Below the pieces are notes generated by a model. The model did no database searches. It had not been told where the DNA came from and worked only from the letters and a program-made list of their open reading frames with translations. Below are positions 8,349 to 16,984 of a stretch of 36,275 nucleotides of DNA, piece by piece. A program made the translations under genes and the position numbers. Where the stretch lies: the NCBI RefSeq assembly GCF_010993735.1, contig NZ_WQNI01000025.1, positions 1 to 36,275 of the forward strand, read 5' to 3'. This DNA is from Chelativorans alearensis. Lineage in GTDB: Bacteria > Pseudomonadota > Alphaproteobacteria > Rhizobiales > Rhizobiaceae. Each line of letters starts with the position of its first letter. Positions within the stretch are counted from its first letter, which is position 1.

Positions 8349-8973
8349 CGGTGAGAGCGATAATTTCCACTTCGCCGCCTATGGTGGTGCGCAATGGGGA
8401 GCGCTCGGCCTTCGCGCCGGTGTTGCCTGCGCCTGGCATGATATCGAAACGCGACGGTCAATCGCCTTTCCAGGGTTTTCGGACCAGGCCGAAGCCGCTT
8501 ATGATGCCGGCACCGCGCAGGTCTTCGGCGAGTTCGGCTACCGGATCGATCACGGTGGCTTCGCTTTCGAAGCCTTCGCCAATGCCGCCTATGTGAGCCA
8601 CGACACCGACGGCTTTGCCGAAGACGGCGGTACGGCCGCGCTCACCGGCGCAGGCGGCAGCACCGACACAAGCTTCACTACGCTCGGCGTGCGGGCTGCT
8701 AGCGAATTTGTGCTAGGCCGCATGAAGGCTGCGATGCGCGGCATGATCGGCTGGCGGCATGCCTTTGGTGACGTGGTCCCGCTATCGACGCACGCCTTTG
8801 CGGGAGGCGAGGCCGTCGCCGGAACTCCGATCGGCGAAGATGCACTTGTTCTTGAAGCCGGGTTCGATGTCAGCCTTTCGCGAAACGCGTCGCTCGACAT
8901 TTCGTATTCCGGCCAGATCGCTAGCGAGGCGCATGACCGCGGCTTCAGAGCAGATTTGACGCTGAAGTTCTGA
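8349..8973 (+). pseudogene. Autotransporter beta-domain fragment
   Basis: About 207 residues match the C-terminal outer-membrane beta-barrel of type V autotransporters: alternating strands such as FHFAAYGGAQWGALGLRAG, the family segment GTAQVFGEFGYRI, GWRHAFGD, and the final strand ending in ADLTLKF with a terminal Phe, the hallmark for Bam-dependent insertion. The passenger, signal peptide and early barrel strands are missing. Upstream of about 8349 the frame runs into the antisense of a transposase scrap, and there is no credible start or ribosome site. This is the tail of a truncated gene. An in-frame start at 8254 exists but would prepend nonsense sequence. Confidence 0.78.
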
Positions 8974-9033
8974 TCTCCCAGGACAGGCAGAGCGGCCGAG
9001 CCAGGGCCTTGCCGACAAGGCCTCAGAAGCCTT

Positions 9034-9630
9034 TTACAAGAATGATGCCACAAGAACCGAGATAACAAGCGCAGTCGCAAAACACAGGTTTACAAAACGG
9101 CCGACAGCCGCACTCCGTATCCGAGTTGCAAGTTTGGAGCCAACCGCAAGCCACAGGATATTCACAAATACGATCGTTGCCAGAAGCAATAAAGCTTTCG
9201 CAAACTGGTCCAAGGCATTGTTTGTCGGCCACAAGGAATATCGCGACAGGACCGCAGCCACGGCGAAGTAAGCTTTCGGATTGGACAGGGACAAGGCCAT
9301 CCCCGCGTGCCAGCGTGGGGGATGAGTGGGCATTGTCACACCTGTGCCCAATGCAGGTGCAGTGGCGATCTTGTACGCCAGAAGAGTCAGATAGGCGGTC
9401 GCGGCAACGGTCACGACCGGAGCGATCCGAGGGATGGAAAGGATTGTTACCCAAAATCCCGACCCGATTAGGATCACGACACCAACCATGCCAAGGTTCA
9501 GGCCGACCATGTAGGACAGCACCTTTCGCGCTCCGAAAGCTGCCCCGAGTGCGGCCAGACTTACCGTATTCGGACCGGGGCTACCGACCAGAGCAAATGA
9601 TGCAAGAAGAAAAGATGCCATGCTATCCAT
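9034..9630 (-). CDS. LysE/RhtB-family amino-acid or metabolite exporter
   Basis: This 198-residue inner-membrane protein has about six hydrophobic segments and the LysE-family opening LVGSPGPNTVSLAALGAAFG, followed by LSNPKAYFAVAAV, the second family landmark. Such proteins export amino acids, homoserine lactone or similar small molecules. The ATG at 9628-9630 is chosen because GGAGGT lies four bases upstream on the minus strand; an in-frame TTG at 9640-9642 would overlap that site. The gene diverges from a decayed TetR gene at 9885, and a palindrome lies between them. The substrate is unknown. The gene itself looks intact although both sides are degraded. Confidence 0.88.
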   Translation of the reverse strand: MDSMASFLLASFALVGSPGPNTVSLAALGAAFGARKVLSYMVGLNLGMVGVVILIGSGFWVTILSIPRIAPVVTVAATAYLTLLAYKIATAPALGTGVTMPTHPPRWHAGMALSLSNPKAYFAVAAVLSRYSLWPTNNALDQFAKALLLLATIVFVNILWLAVGSKLATRIRSAAVGRFVNLCFATALVISVLVASFL

Positions 9631-9850
9631 CCGGACCTCCAATTCAGTCTTGGATTTGCCCAGGCGGACGGCATCAATTACTGCGCTCCCCGATGGTCAC
9701 CCATCTTATCCCGCCAGTCACGCAGATTATTCCGCGAAGCTTAGGGTCAATCTGCTCAGCACGCAAGCTGACCGAACCGACGAAGCAATTCAGATATTTA
9801 GTGTTCCTTGGTCGGATTCTTGCCGCTAGCTGCTTGATAGGGCCGGCTTC

Positions 9851-9870
9851 TAAGTAAGAAAGCTTACTTA
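9851..9870. promoter_or_regulatory. Perfect palindrome, candidate TetR operator
   Basis: TAAGTAAG, spacer AAAG, CTTACTTA forms an 8-bp perfect inverted repeat 14 bp ahead of the TetR remnant start codon (9885), in the gap to the divergent LysE exporter. Size and place fit a TetR-dimer operator controlling both genes. Confidence 0.55.
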
Positions 9871-9884
9871 GTTTTGGAGGCAAC

Positions 9885-9985
9885 ATGACGAGAAAATCCG
9901 ATGCGGGAGAGATGCTCCGCGCCGCGGCATAAACCGTGGCTTATCGCGACGGGGTCGGAAACCTCACGCTGGCCACCGTCGTTGG
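9885..9985 (+). pseudogene. TetR-family regulator, N-terminal remnant
   Basis: An ATG at 9885 behind GGAGG (9876-9880) opens a frame reading MTRKSDAGEMLRAAA, stop, TVAYRDGVGNLTLATV. This is the first helix and the start of the helix-turn-helix of a TetR regulator, with one sense codon (probably GAA) turned into TAA. Beyond about 9985 the resemblance ends and the rest of the gene is gone, cut off before the AraC gene whose stop is at 10079. It presumably once repressed the divergent exporter. Confidence 0.62.
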
Positions 9986-10078
9986 GTGCGGCAACAGCTA
10001 CCTCAGGAGCACGGGACCCTCCGACCGAACAGCCTCCGTTTTGCATCGCCTGCCAGTTCCTCGAGCGCATTCCGCTTC

Positions 10079-11242
10079 TCAGCGCCCGAGAGCAGTAAGC
10101 CAATGCCCAAAACTCTCCATGTCATCCGGTGTGTCCACGCCGCTATACGCGCTGTGTTCAGCCGCTGCATGCTCGCGTGCTTCGCGTGGGCTGTAGCCGA
10201 ATTCGAGCTTGAATGCGCGGCTAAAGTTGGCCGGCGTATCGAAGCCAGCAGCTTCCGCAATCTCAAAAACACGCTGGTTGTTGGCTGGATCGCTGAGTGA
10301 GGCATGCGCCGCCAGTAGCCGTTTTCTTCTTATATAATGCAGGACTCCACCGCTGGGCTCGAACAGCTGGTATAGCCGTGTACGGGAAATGCCGAGCTCC
10401 TGGCACAGACTCTCGGGCGTAAGGTCGGGTGAAGCCAGGTGCTGCCGGATGTAACGCCGCGCCCGCTCCATGAGGCCCATGCCGTGCTGTTCCGTTACAT
10501 GCTTATGCTTGACCGAAGTCAGGCTCATGGCCACCATATCGCGCAGCGCGCTAACAATTCCGGGAAGATCCTCCGCCACAAGGCTGCTCAGCGAGGTCTC
10601 CACACTGCTAATATAATCGTCAAGCAGATGAGCAAGGTTGCCTGACAGGATCGAATTGTTGGCAGCATCGAGAATTGCCGCCGAGTCGCCGAAGAGATCG
10701 CGGGGAAGGTAGACGATAACCGCTTCCGCATCGGTGATACGGCCCCAAAAGGGGTGCCCAAGCGTTCGGAACACCGCCTTGCCCGGCTCGTTCCGCGCTA
10801 CATAGCCGTCCACCTCCGTCCAACTACGTCCGCTACGCAGTATGCTGATGTAGCAATGATCGACGGGGCTGGCACGCAGCTTGGCTACCGATCGCCGATA
10901 GCTATGTGCGGGCACGCGCTGCTGCACAATGAGCGCGCTACCCAGGTTCCACGCGACGTGATCGGCGGGAAAGCCGTCCGCGAGTGTCTTATCGTCAGGC
11001 AGCCGATATTCGGCGACCGTCTCCATATAGGATTGCCACGCGCTGAACTGCTGCTTTCTCGGCAAATCCCGCGTGGAGAACTCCAGCGGCTTCAAAATGG
11101 GGGGGCCGCGTATCGCGGGGGTGTCCCGGACCGCCTGCTCGTCTCGCGGCCAACGGCGTCGCTCCGGCCTTGGTTTCGGCGTGGAGGAATCGGCTTCTTC
11201 GATCTTCCCCCCAGGGGTTCGAGAGTCCCACCCGCCATTCAT
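10079..11242 (-). CDS. AraC-family transcriptional regulator, CuxR-like by position
   Basis: This 387-residue protein has an N-terminal cupin/beta-barrel domain (residues about 55-230, AraC_binding_2-like) and a C-terminal double helix-turn-helix (about 270-370; LCQELGISRTRLYQLF and IAEAAGFDTPANFSRAFKLEFGYSPREAR). The first 50 residues are charged and probably disordered. It diverges from the uxs-led polysaccharide operon. In S. meliloti the AraC-like activator CuxR sits next to uxs1-uxe and binds c-di-GMP in a PilZ-like way through an N-terminal RxxxR motif. Here RDLPR occurs at residues 58-62, just before the barrel. Orthology to CuxR and c-di-GMP binding are inferences from context and this motif. 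Confidence 0.85.
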   Translation of the reverse strand: MNGGWDSRTPGGKIEEADSSTPKPRPERRRWPRDEQAVRDTPAIRGPPILKPLEFSTRDLPRKQQFSAWQSYMETVAEYRLPDDKTLADGFPADHVAWNLGSALIVQQRVPAHSYRRSVAKLRASPVDHCYISILRSGRSWTEVDGYVARNEPGKAVFRTLGHPFWGRITDAEAVIVYLPRDLFGDSAAILDAANNSILSGNLAHLLDDYISSVETSLSSLVAEDLPGIVSALRDMVAMSLTSVKHKHVTEQHGMGLMERARRYIRQHLASPDLTPESLCQELGISRTRLYQLFEPSGGVLHYIRRKRLLAAHASLSDPANNQRVFEIAEAAGFDTPANFSRAFKLEFGYSPREAREHAAAEHSAYSGVDTPDDMESFGHWLTALGR

Positions 11243-11603
11243 CTGTTACCTGAGCCTCCCTCGTGGCTGTCGGTTCTCAGAGTGTCGGATATCAATCGTC
11301 CATAACGATCGGTGATGCACTTTGTTCCACATCGGAAGGCAAGTCAGATGAGCTGCCGAACCCTGCTCGCGGATGCGGAAAAATGTACGCTGCGATAAAT
11401 TCGCGGATTCTGAGGTAATGACAGGCCTTTCCCAAGAGCATATTTTATCACCAAGGCTTGGGAGATAATCAGTTTTTAGTAATCCTAGCATGGGCACACA
11501 TATCTCCCGTAAAATGACTATTACTATATAAGCATAACTCGATGAAGGGTAGAGCGCACTCTCCCTTCACCAGATGCTTATCGCCCGGCGGGGGCAAAAT
11601 ATC
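11243..11603. promoter_or_regulatory. AT-rich divergent promoter region of the polysaccharide locus
   Basis: About 360 bp lie between the AraC regulator and uxs. The stretch 11380-11540 is clearly richer in A and T than its flanks and should contain the regulated promoter. It includes an inverted repeat CCCAAG (11431-11436) and CTTGGG (11457-11462), and repeated GTAATGAC or GTAAAATGAC-like words, possible regulator half-sites. No open reading frame here is credible. Confidence 0.5.
11544..11568 (+). promoter_or_regulatory. Leader hairpin ahead of uxs
   Basis: GAAGGG-T-AGAG, loop CGCA, CTCT-CCCTTC makes a 10-bp stem with a single bulged T. It lies 5 bases before the first in-frame ATG (11574) and 35 bases before the preferred one (11604). 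It could be an attenuator or mRNA-stability element. No poly-T follows. Confidence 0.4.
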
Positions 11604-12587
11604 ATGCGTGAACGTGCGGTACTGCAGCGAATTCTTGTGACCGGCGGTGCCGGTTTTCTTGGTTCACATTTGTGTGAAGCTCTTCTGCGCTCCGGCCATC
11701 ATGTGATCTGCCTCGATGATTTCTCCACAGGTCTGCGCCGGAACATCGAGCATTTGGCAGACACTGAACACTTCAGCTTCATCGAGCATGACATAGTCAC
11801 GCCTATCGACTTTGACGTCGATCAGATATTCAACCTCGCCTGCCCAGCTTCGCCTCCGCACTACCAAGCGAACCCGATACATACGACGAAAACGAGTGTG
11901 CTGGGTTCGCTGAACCTTCTCGAGCTCGCACGCCGCCACAATGCACGCATTCTCCAGGCCTCGACCTCCGAGGTTTATGGCGATCCTAATGTGCATCCGC
12001 AGGTCGAGAGCTACTGGGGTAATGTGAATCCCTTCGGTCCCCGTGCCTGCTATGACGAAGGCAAACGGTGCGCCGAGACGCTCTTCTTTGACTACCACCA
12101 GAGCCACGGCGTAGCGGTAAAGATCGCGCGTATCTTCAACACCTATGGACCACGCATGCGGCCCGACGATGGCCGTGTCGTTTCCAATTTCATCGTCCAG
12201 GCGCTGAAAGGGGATGACATCACCATCTACGGCGACGGTAGCCAGACTCGTTCCTTCTGCTTCGTGGACGACCTGATTGACGGCTTCCTATGCCTCATGG
12301 CCTCGCCGGCTTCTTTCACGGGGCCTGTAAACCTCGGCAATCCTTGCGAATTCACCATTGGCGAGTTGGCTGAACAAGTGATTGAACTCACCGGATCGAC
12401 GTCGAGGATCGTGCATCGTCCTCTACCGATCGACGACCCCCGCCAGCGCCGCCCCGACATCTCGATGGCCATGCGGAAGCTAGATTGGCAGCCGCGCGTG
12501 ACGCTCTTCGAAGGCCTCGGCAAGACGATCCGCCATTTCGATCGCCTGTTGGCAGATATCGATCCCATACTTACCGAGGTCGCATGA
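11604..12587 (+). CDS. uxs: UDP-glucuronate decarboxylase (UDP-xylose synthase)
   Basis: This 327-residue cytoplasmic SDR enzyme converts UDP-glucuronate to UDP-xylose with NAD. It shows the Rossmann motif GGAGFLG (residues 14-20), the UXS-typical [12 protein letters not shown] (about 77-88), TSEVYGDP and the catalytic Tyr150/Lys154 in ACYDEGK, then [10 protein letters not shown] and the DGSQTRSFC region. The length is normal for bacterial Uxs. The start at 11604 is preferred, with GGGGG upstream; an in-frame ATG at 11574 lacks a ribosome site. Its stop overlaps the start of the 4-epimerase (ATGA). It is the first gene of the operon. Confusion with dTDP-glucose dehydratases is unlikely given these motifs. 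Confidence 0.93.
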   Translation: MRERAVLQRILVTGGAGFLGSHLCEALLRSGHHVICLDDFSTGLRRNIEHLADTEHFSFIEHDIVTPIDFDVDQIFNLACPASPPHYQANPIHTTKTSVLGSLNLLELARRHNARILQASTSEVYGDPNVHPQVESYWGNVNPFGPRACYDEGKRCAETLFFDYHQSHGVAVKIARIFNTYGPRMRPDDGRVVSNFIVQALKGDDITIYGDGSQTRSFCFVDDLIDGFLCLMASPASFTGPVNLGNPCEFTIGELAEQVIELTGSTSRIVHRPLPIDDPRQRRPDISMAMRKLDWQPRVTLFEGLGKTIRHFDRLLADIDPILTEVA

Positions 12588-13576
12588 TGTCGGCGGATCG
12601 AATCCTCGTTACCGGCGGCGCCGGCTTCATCGGAAGCCATACCGCAAAGCTGCTCAGCGCCAGCGGCATAGAACCCGTCGTCTACGACAACCTGTCGACC
12701 GGAAACCGCTCCTCGGTGCGCTGGGGCCCGTTCATCCATGGCGACATCCTGGATACCGCCTTACTTGCCCGAACAATTGCGCGCTATAAGCCGGCAGCGG
12801 TCATCCACTTCGCGGCCTGCGCCCATGTAGGTGAATCGGTCGAGCAGCCGGCCAAATACTACCGAAACAATATCACTGGAACCCAATCACTGCTCGACGC
12901 CTGCCTCCAGAGCGGACTCAGCAGTATTATCTTCTCCTCAAGCTGCGCAACGTATGGGGTGCCAGCGCATCTTCCCATCGTCGAAGGCGCGCCGCAGATA
13001 CCGATCAATCCCTACGGTCGCACAAAACTGATCGCCGAGCACATGCTGCGCGATTATGCGGCCGCCTATGGCCTGCGCTACGTGGCTCTTCGCTATTTCA
13101 ACGCCTGCGGAGCCGACCCCGAGGGCGAAATCGGCGAATGGCATGATCCGGAGACGCATCTGATCCCGCGGGCCCTGATGGCCGCGTCGGGTGCAATCCC
13201 GTTCCTTGAGGTCTTCGGCGACGACTACGAAACCACGGATGGAACCTGCGTTCGCGACTATATTCATGTCTGCGACCTGGCGCAGGCCCACGTCCTTGCC
13301 TACAAACACCTGGCGGCAGGAGGCTGCGACCTGACCGTCAATGTAGGCACTGGCCGCGGCACGTCAATTCGCGAGATCCTTGCCGCGATCAGCCGCGTTA
13401 CCGGCCTCGAGGTGCCCATCCGCATGTACCCGCGGCGGGCGGGCGATCCGCCGGCACTCTACGCCGACCCGAGTTTGGCGCGTACGACAATCGGCTTCTC
13501 TGCCGAACACTCCGACCTCGATACGATCATGCGTACGGCCGCGCCCTTCTTCGGACTGGAGGTACGGTCACAATGA
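12584..13576 (+). CDS. galE: UDP-sugar 4-epimerase (GalE family; probably UDP-xylose 4-epimerase)
   Basis: This 330-residue SDR epimerase has the NAD-binding GGAGFIG (residues 11-17), SSSCATYG with the active-site Ser/Thr, and the catalytic pair Tyr144/Lys148 in NPYGRTK, plus [10 protein letters not shown], typical of GalE. Family members interconvert UDP-Glc and UDP-Gal. In S. meliloti the neighbour of uxs1 is Uxe, which turns UDP-xylose into UDP-arabinose, and the same placement here makes that the likelier main reaction. Two consecutive ATGs (12584, 12587) could start it, the first overlapping the uxs stop. It overlaps the glycosyltransferase by 4 bases. Substrate preference cannot be settled from sequence. 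Confidence 0.92.
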   Translation: MMSADRILVTGGAGFIGSHTAKLLSASGIEPVVYDNLSTGNRSSVRWGPFIHGDILDTALLARTIARYKPAAVIHFAACAHVGESVEQPAKYYRNNITGTQSLLDACLQSGLSSIIFSSSCATYGVPAHLPIVEGAPQIPINPYGRTKLIAEHMLRDYAAAYGLRYVALRYFNACGADPEGEIGEWHDPETHLIPRALMAASGAIPFLEVFGDDYETTDGTCVRDYIHVCDLAQAHVLAYKHLAAGGCDLTVNVGTGRGTSIREILAAISRVTGLEVPIRMYPRRAGDPPALYADPSLARTTIGFSAEHSDLDTIMRTAAPFFGLEVRSQ

Positions 13577-15414
13577 ACGTTACCTCCAGGAGCGCTGACA
13601 AATCCGCGGACGCGGGCGCCGCGCCGCTGCTGGTCTCCGTTTTCACCAGATACCGGAAGATCGAATATCTGATGGGCGGGGCGATCTGGGCTGCCGCCCT
13701 CGTCTATTTCTGGGCGTGGTGGCTGAAGCCCGAGCATCACTTTAGTGTGGCTGGCTCGGTTCTGGTCACCGGGGTGCTCGCCTGGGTAACACTTCTGCCC
13801 GCCTATTTTCTGGTGATCTTCTATCGCGGCCGAAAGCCGAACGGCCCGCTGCGTCTCCCGGCGGGCAGCCGTATCGCCATGGTTGTCACCAAGGCGCCGG
13901 CCGAACCCTTCCCCGTGGTGGCGCAGACGCTGAAGGCGATGCTCGCCCAGGAGGTGCCACACGACACCTGGCTGGCGGACGAAGACCCCTCCCCAGAAAC
14001 GCTCGCTTGGTGTCGCAGGCACGGCGTGTTCGTCAGCACCCGCAAGGGACGGCTTGACTATCATCGCGCCAGCTGGCCACGGCGCACACGCTGCAAGGAG
14101 GGCAATCTCGCCTTCTTCTATGACCACTACGGCTACAAGCGCTACGATTTCGTCGCGCAGCTCGACGCCGATCACGTGCCCGAGCCCGGTTATCTCTTTG
14201 AGATGCTGCGGCCTTTTGCGGACCCTGGCGTCGGCTATGTCTCCGCACCCAGCATATGCGACCGCAATGCGCATGAAAGCTGGTCCGCGCGCGGCAGGCT
14301 CTACGCAGAAGCAAGCATGCACGGCTCGCTTCAGGCTGGGTACAATGGCGGTCTCGCTCCGCTATGTATCGGCTCGCACTACGCCGTGCGCACCGAGGCG
14401 TTGCAGCAGATCGGCGGCCTCGGTCCGGAGCTTGCCGAAGACCACTCCACGACTCTGATCATGAACGCTCATGGCTGGCGTGGCGTGCACGCACTGGACG
14501 CGATCGCCCATGGCGACGGGCCGCGCACCTTTGCCGATCTCGTAACCCAGGAATTCCAGTGGTCGCGCAGCCTGGTCACGATACTGCTGCAGTATTCACC
14601 CAAGCATGTGGGCAATCTGCCGCCGCGCCTGAAATTCCAGTTCCTGTTCTCGCAGCTCTGGTATCCCTTGTTCTCGCTCTTCATGGCGCTGATGTTTGCA
14701 ATGCCTATCATCGCGCTGCTGCGCGGCGAGATTTTCGTCGGCGTCACCTATCCTGCCTTCCTCGCCCATTTCGCGCCTCTGTCGATCGTCCTGATTCTGA
14801 CGGCCTATCGCTGGCGCGCGGGCGGCACGTTCCGTCCGGTCGATGCCAACGTACTAAGCTGGGAGGCGATGCTCTTCCTCCTGGCGCGCTGGCCCTGGGC
14901 GCTTGCAGGTTGTGCGGCGGCCATTCGCGATTGGCTCACCGGCTCTTTCGTCGATTTCCGCGTCACACCCAAGGGTACCTCCGAAGTGGATACGCTGCCG
15001 ATACGGGTGCTCGCTCCCTACGGCGTGCTCTCGCTTGCCTCGATATTGCCTGTGCTGGCCGTGGAGAACGCCGGTGATACGCGCGGCTTTTATCTTTTCG
15101 CCATCGTCAATGCAGCGCTCTACGCGATCCTCCTGCTGGTGATTGTAACCCGACACGCCCGCGAGAACGATGTCAGAGTGCAGGCCCGCCTCTATCGGCC
15201 CGCCCTGGCGGCAAGCCTCCTCGCTCTCTTCGTGTTGCCGGGGGTCGCCACAGCCGAGCGCGGGAAACAGGGGCTCGAAGCGCTCTCGTGGGGAGCGGGC
15301 AATTTCTACCTCTTCGAAAATCGCTATTCGGTCGCTGGCGCCGGCATAGGCCAGCCGGGGCTACGCAGGACCGTCTTCAACCCGGGATGGCGGCGCCCAA
15401 GAACAACACACTGA
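13573..15414 (+). CDS. Cellulose-synthase-like family 2 glycosyltransferase
   Basis: This 613-residue membrane protein should polymerise and translocate a polysaccharide. Two membrane segments (about residues 35-52 and 60-84) precede a GT-2 catalytic domain with DED (136-138), DAD (198-200), acidic ED (289-290) and QEFQW (326-330), a variant of the QxxRW acceptor motif with Gln in place of Arg. Five or so membrane segments follow (about 345-395, 430-465, 495-550). A tail of about 50 residues after the last segment ends in a Trp/Tyr/Phe-rich stretch likely to be periplasmic. No PilZ domain is present, so any c-di-GMP control must act elsewhere. It overlaps the epimerase by 4 bases and precedes ugd. 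The polymer is unknown. Confidence 0.88.
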   Translation: MNVTSRSADKSADAGAAPLLVSVFTRYRKIEYLMGGAIWAAALVYFWAWWLKPEHHFSVAGSVLVTGVLAWVTLLPAYFLVIFYRGRKPNGPLRLPAGSRIAMVVTKAPAEPFPVVAQTLKAMLAQEVPHDTWLADEDPSPETLAWCRRHGVFVSTRKGRLDYHRASWPRRTRCKEGNLAFFYDHYGYKRYDFVAQLDADHVPEPGYLFEMLRPFADPGVGYVSAPSICDRNAHESWSARGRLYAEASMHGSLQAGYNGGLAPLCIGSHYAVRTEALQQIGGLGPELAEDHSTTLIMNAHGWRGVHALDAIAHGDGPRTFADLVTQEFQWSRSLVTILLQYSPKHVGNLPPRLKFQFLFSQLWYPLFSLFMALMFAMPIIALLRGEIFVGVTYPAFLAHFAPLSIVLILTAYRWRAGGTFRPVDANVLSWEAMLFLLARWPWALAGCAAAIRDWLTGSFVDFRVTPKGTSEVDTLPIRVLAPYGVLSLASILPVLAVENAGDTRGFYLFAIVNAALYAILLLVIVTRHARENDVRVQARLYRPALAASLLALFVLPGVATAERGKQGLEALSWGAGNFYLFENRYSVAGAGIGQPGLRRTVFNPGWRRPRTTH

Positions 15415-15445
15415 AACGAAGAAAGGGCGCTCTGCGCAGGAACCC

Positions 15446-16861
15446 ATGAAAGTAGCAGTTATCGGAATCGGATATGTCGGCCTGGTCAGCGGCACCTGCT
15501 TTGCTGAATGGGGCAACGAGGTGGTCTGCGTCGATAAGCATGCGGAGAAGATCTTAGGCCTCCAGCAAGGCAAGCTGCCGATCTATGAGCCCGGATTGGA
15601 CGAGCTCGTGGAGCGCAACTACGCCGAGGGCCGGCTGTCTTTCACCAGCGACATCGCAAAGGCGGTGAAGGACGCAGTCGCCGTGTTCGTTGCGGTGGGC
15701 ACACCTCCGCGGCCTGGCCGCGGAGATGCCGATCTCTCCTTCGTTTACATGGCGGCCAGGGAAATAGCGCCCCTGCTCGCGGAAAACGCTGTGGTCGTGG
15801 TGAAATCCACCGTTCCGGTCGGCACCGGTGATGCGGTTGAAAAAATCATCGCGACCAAGCGCCGCCGTGGCACCTTCTCTGTGGCTTCCAACCCGGAGTT
15901 CCTCAGAGAAGGAGTCGCCATTGGCGACTTCCTCAAACCTGATCGCGTGGTGATCGGCGTTGCCGACGAGCGTGCTCGCGAGGTTCTGATGGAAATCTAT
16001 GGCGCGCCGCTGGCGAAAGTCGATGCGCCCATCGTAGTGGTACAGCGGCGCACCTCAGAACTTATCAAATACGCCTCCAACGCCTTCCTGGCAACGAAGA
16101 TCACCTTCATCAACGAGCTTGCCGATCTTTGCGAGCAGGTGGGCTCCGATGTTGGCGAACTTGCGTTGGGCGTGGGGCTCGATAAGCGTATCGGTACCAG
16201 CTTTCTCAATGCGGGCCCGGGTTACGGCGGCTCCTGTTTCCCCAAGGATACACTGGCGCTCCTGCGGACTGCACAGGATCATGGTGTGGCCCTACGCATC
16301 GTCCAGGAAGCGGTGAGCGTCAACGAAGCACGCAAGCGCAAGATGGCGCTCAAGGTGATAGATGCCGTCGGAGGCGATGTCGACGGGCTCACCATTGCTG
16401 TCCTTGGTCTCACCTTCAAGCCCGACACCGACGATATGCGCGAGGCGCCCTCCGTGCCGCTGATCGAGACGTTGCAACGCTTCGGCGCCGTTGTGCGCGC
16501 GCATGACCCGGTCGGTATGGATAATGCCGCGCAGCTGCTGGAGAATGTTGAACTCCTTGAAGATCCTTATGAATGCGCGCGTGAGGCCGATGCCGTTGTC
16601 ATCGTCACCGAGTGGAACAGCATCCAGCATCTCGACCTTGTCCGCCTGCGCCGGATGATGCGCTCACCGATTCTGGTCGACCTGCGCGGTGCGTTTAAGG
16701 CGGGCCGAGCGGAAGCGGCGGGCTTCTACGTCTGCGCCGTCGGCCGCCCCGCTACACGTCCGGTCAAACTCGCACCAGACCTTTTCGACACCAGATACCG
16801 CCTGCCCGGCGCGAACGCGCCGAGCGGACGGGGTATCCTCGGAGGAAGATATGACCACTAA
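15446..16861 (+). CDS. ugd: UDP-glucose 6-dehydrogenase
   Basis: This 471-residue cytoplasmic enzyme oxidises UDP-glucose to UDP-glucuronate with two NAD. It shows the N-terminal Rossmann motif GIGYVGL (7-13), the VKSTVPVGT region (119-127), the catalytic Cys264 in GGSCFPKD, and the C-terminal nucleotide-sugar domain (VLGLTFKPDTDDMREAPS, about 326-343). The C-terminus extends some 25 residues beyond the common length. It lies 31 bp after the glycosyltransferase in the same operon and supplies the substrate of Uxs, so the operon holds the path from UDP-Glc to UDP-GlcA to UDP-Xyl to UDP-Ara. Confidence 0.95.
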   Translation: MKVAVIGIGYVGLVSGTCFAEWGNEVVCVDKHAEKILGLQQGKLPIYEPGLDELVERNYAEGRLSFTSDIAKAVKDAVAVFVAVGTPPRPGRGDADLSFVYMAAREIAPLLAENAVVVVKSTVPVGTGDAVEKIIATKRRRGTFSVASNPEFLREGVAIGDFLKPDRVVIGVADERAREVLMEIYGAPLAKVDAPIVVVQRRTSELIKYASNAFLATKITFINELADLCEQVGSDVGELALGVGLDKRIGTSFLNAGPGYGGSCFPKDTLALLRTAQDHGVALRIVQEAVSVNEARKRKMALKVIDAVGGDVDGLTIAVLGLTFKPDTDDMREAPSVPLIETLQRFGAVVRAHDPVGMDNAAQLLENVELLEDPYECAREADAVVIVTEWNSIQHLDLVRLRRMMRSPILVDLRGAFKAGRAEAAGFYVCAVGRPATRPVKLAPDLFDTRYRLPGANAPSGRGILGGRYDH

Positions 16862-16964
16862 GCAAGCCATCACAAGCGTTCGCCGCCCTTCGCTGCCTGC
16901 GTTGCGGCCGGCCGGCAAACCTCGAAGTGAAGCCTCACCCCCAGCAGACGACGAACGACGTTGA
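16851..16964 (+). CDS. Possible small protein overlapping the end of ugd (37 aa)
   Basis: An ATG at 16851 preceded by GGAGGAAG (16841-16848) opens a 37-codon frame, overlapping the last codons of ugd by 11 bases and ending 20 bases before the glycanase start. The peptide is basic and rich in Pro, Arg and Ser (RRPSLPALRPAGKPR), with no membrane segment or known motif. The strong ribosome site and operon position speak for translation; the composition and lack of recognised relatives speak against. It may only serve to couple translation to the next gene. Confidence 0.35.
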   Translation: MTTKQAITSVRRPSLPALRPAGKPRSEASPPADDERR

Positions 16965-16984
16965 GAGGAAGATGGAGGACTAAG

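Noticed and set aside
8134-8596. Frames on both strands of 130, 101 and 203 codons around the transposase scrap
   Set aside because: Their pieces are explained by the broken IS256 transposase and the autotransporter barrel; none is a gene of its own.
9885-10098. Full-length TetR gene reaching the AraC gene
   Set aside because: After about codon 33 none of the three frames continues the TetR pattern, and a stop codon already breaks the first helix.
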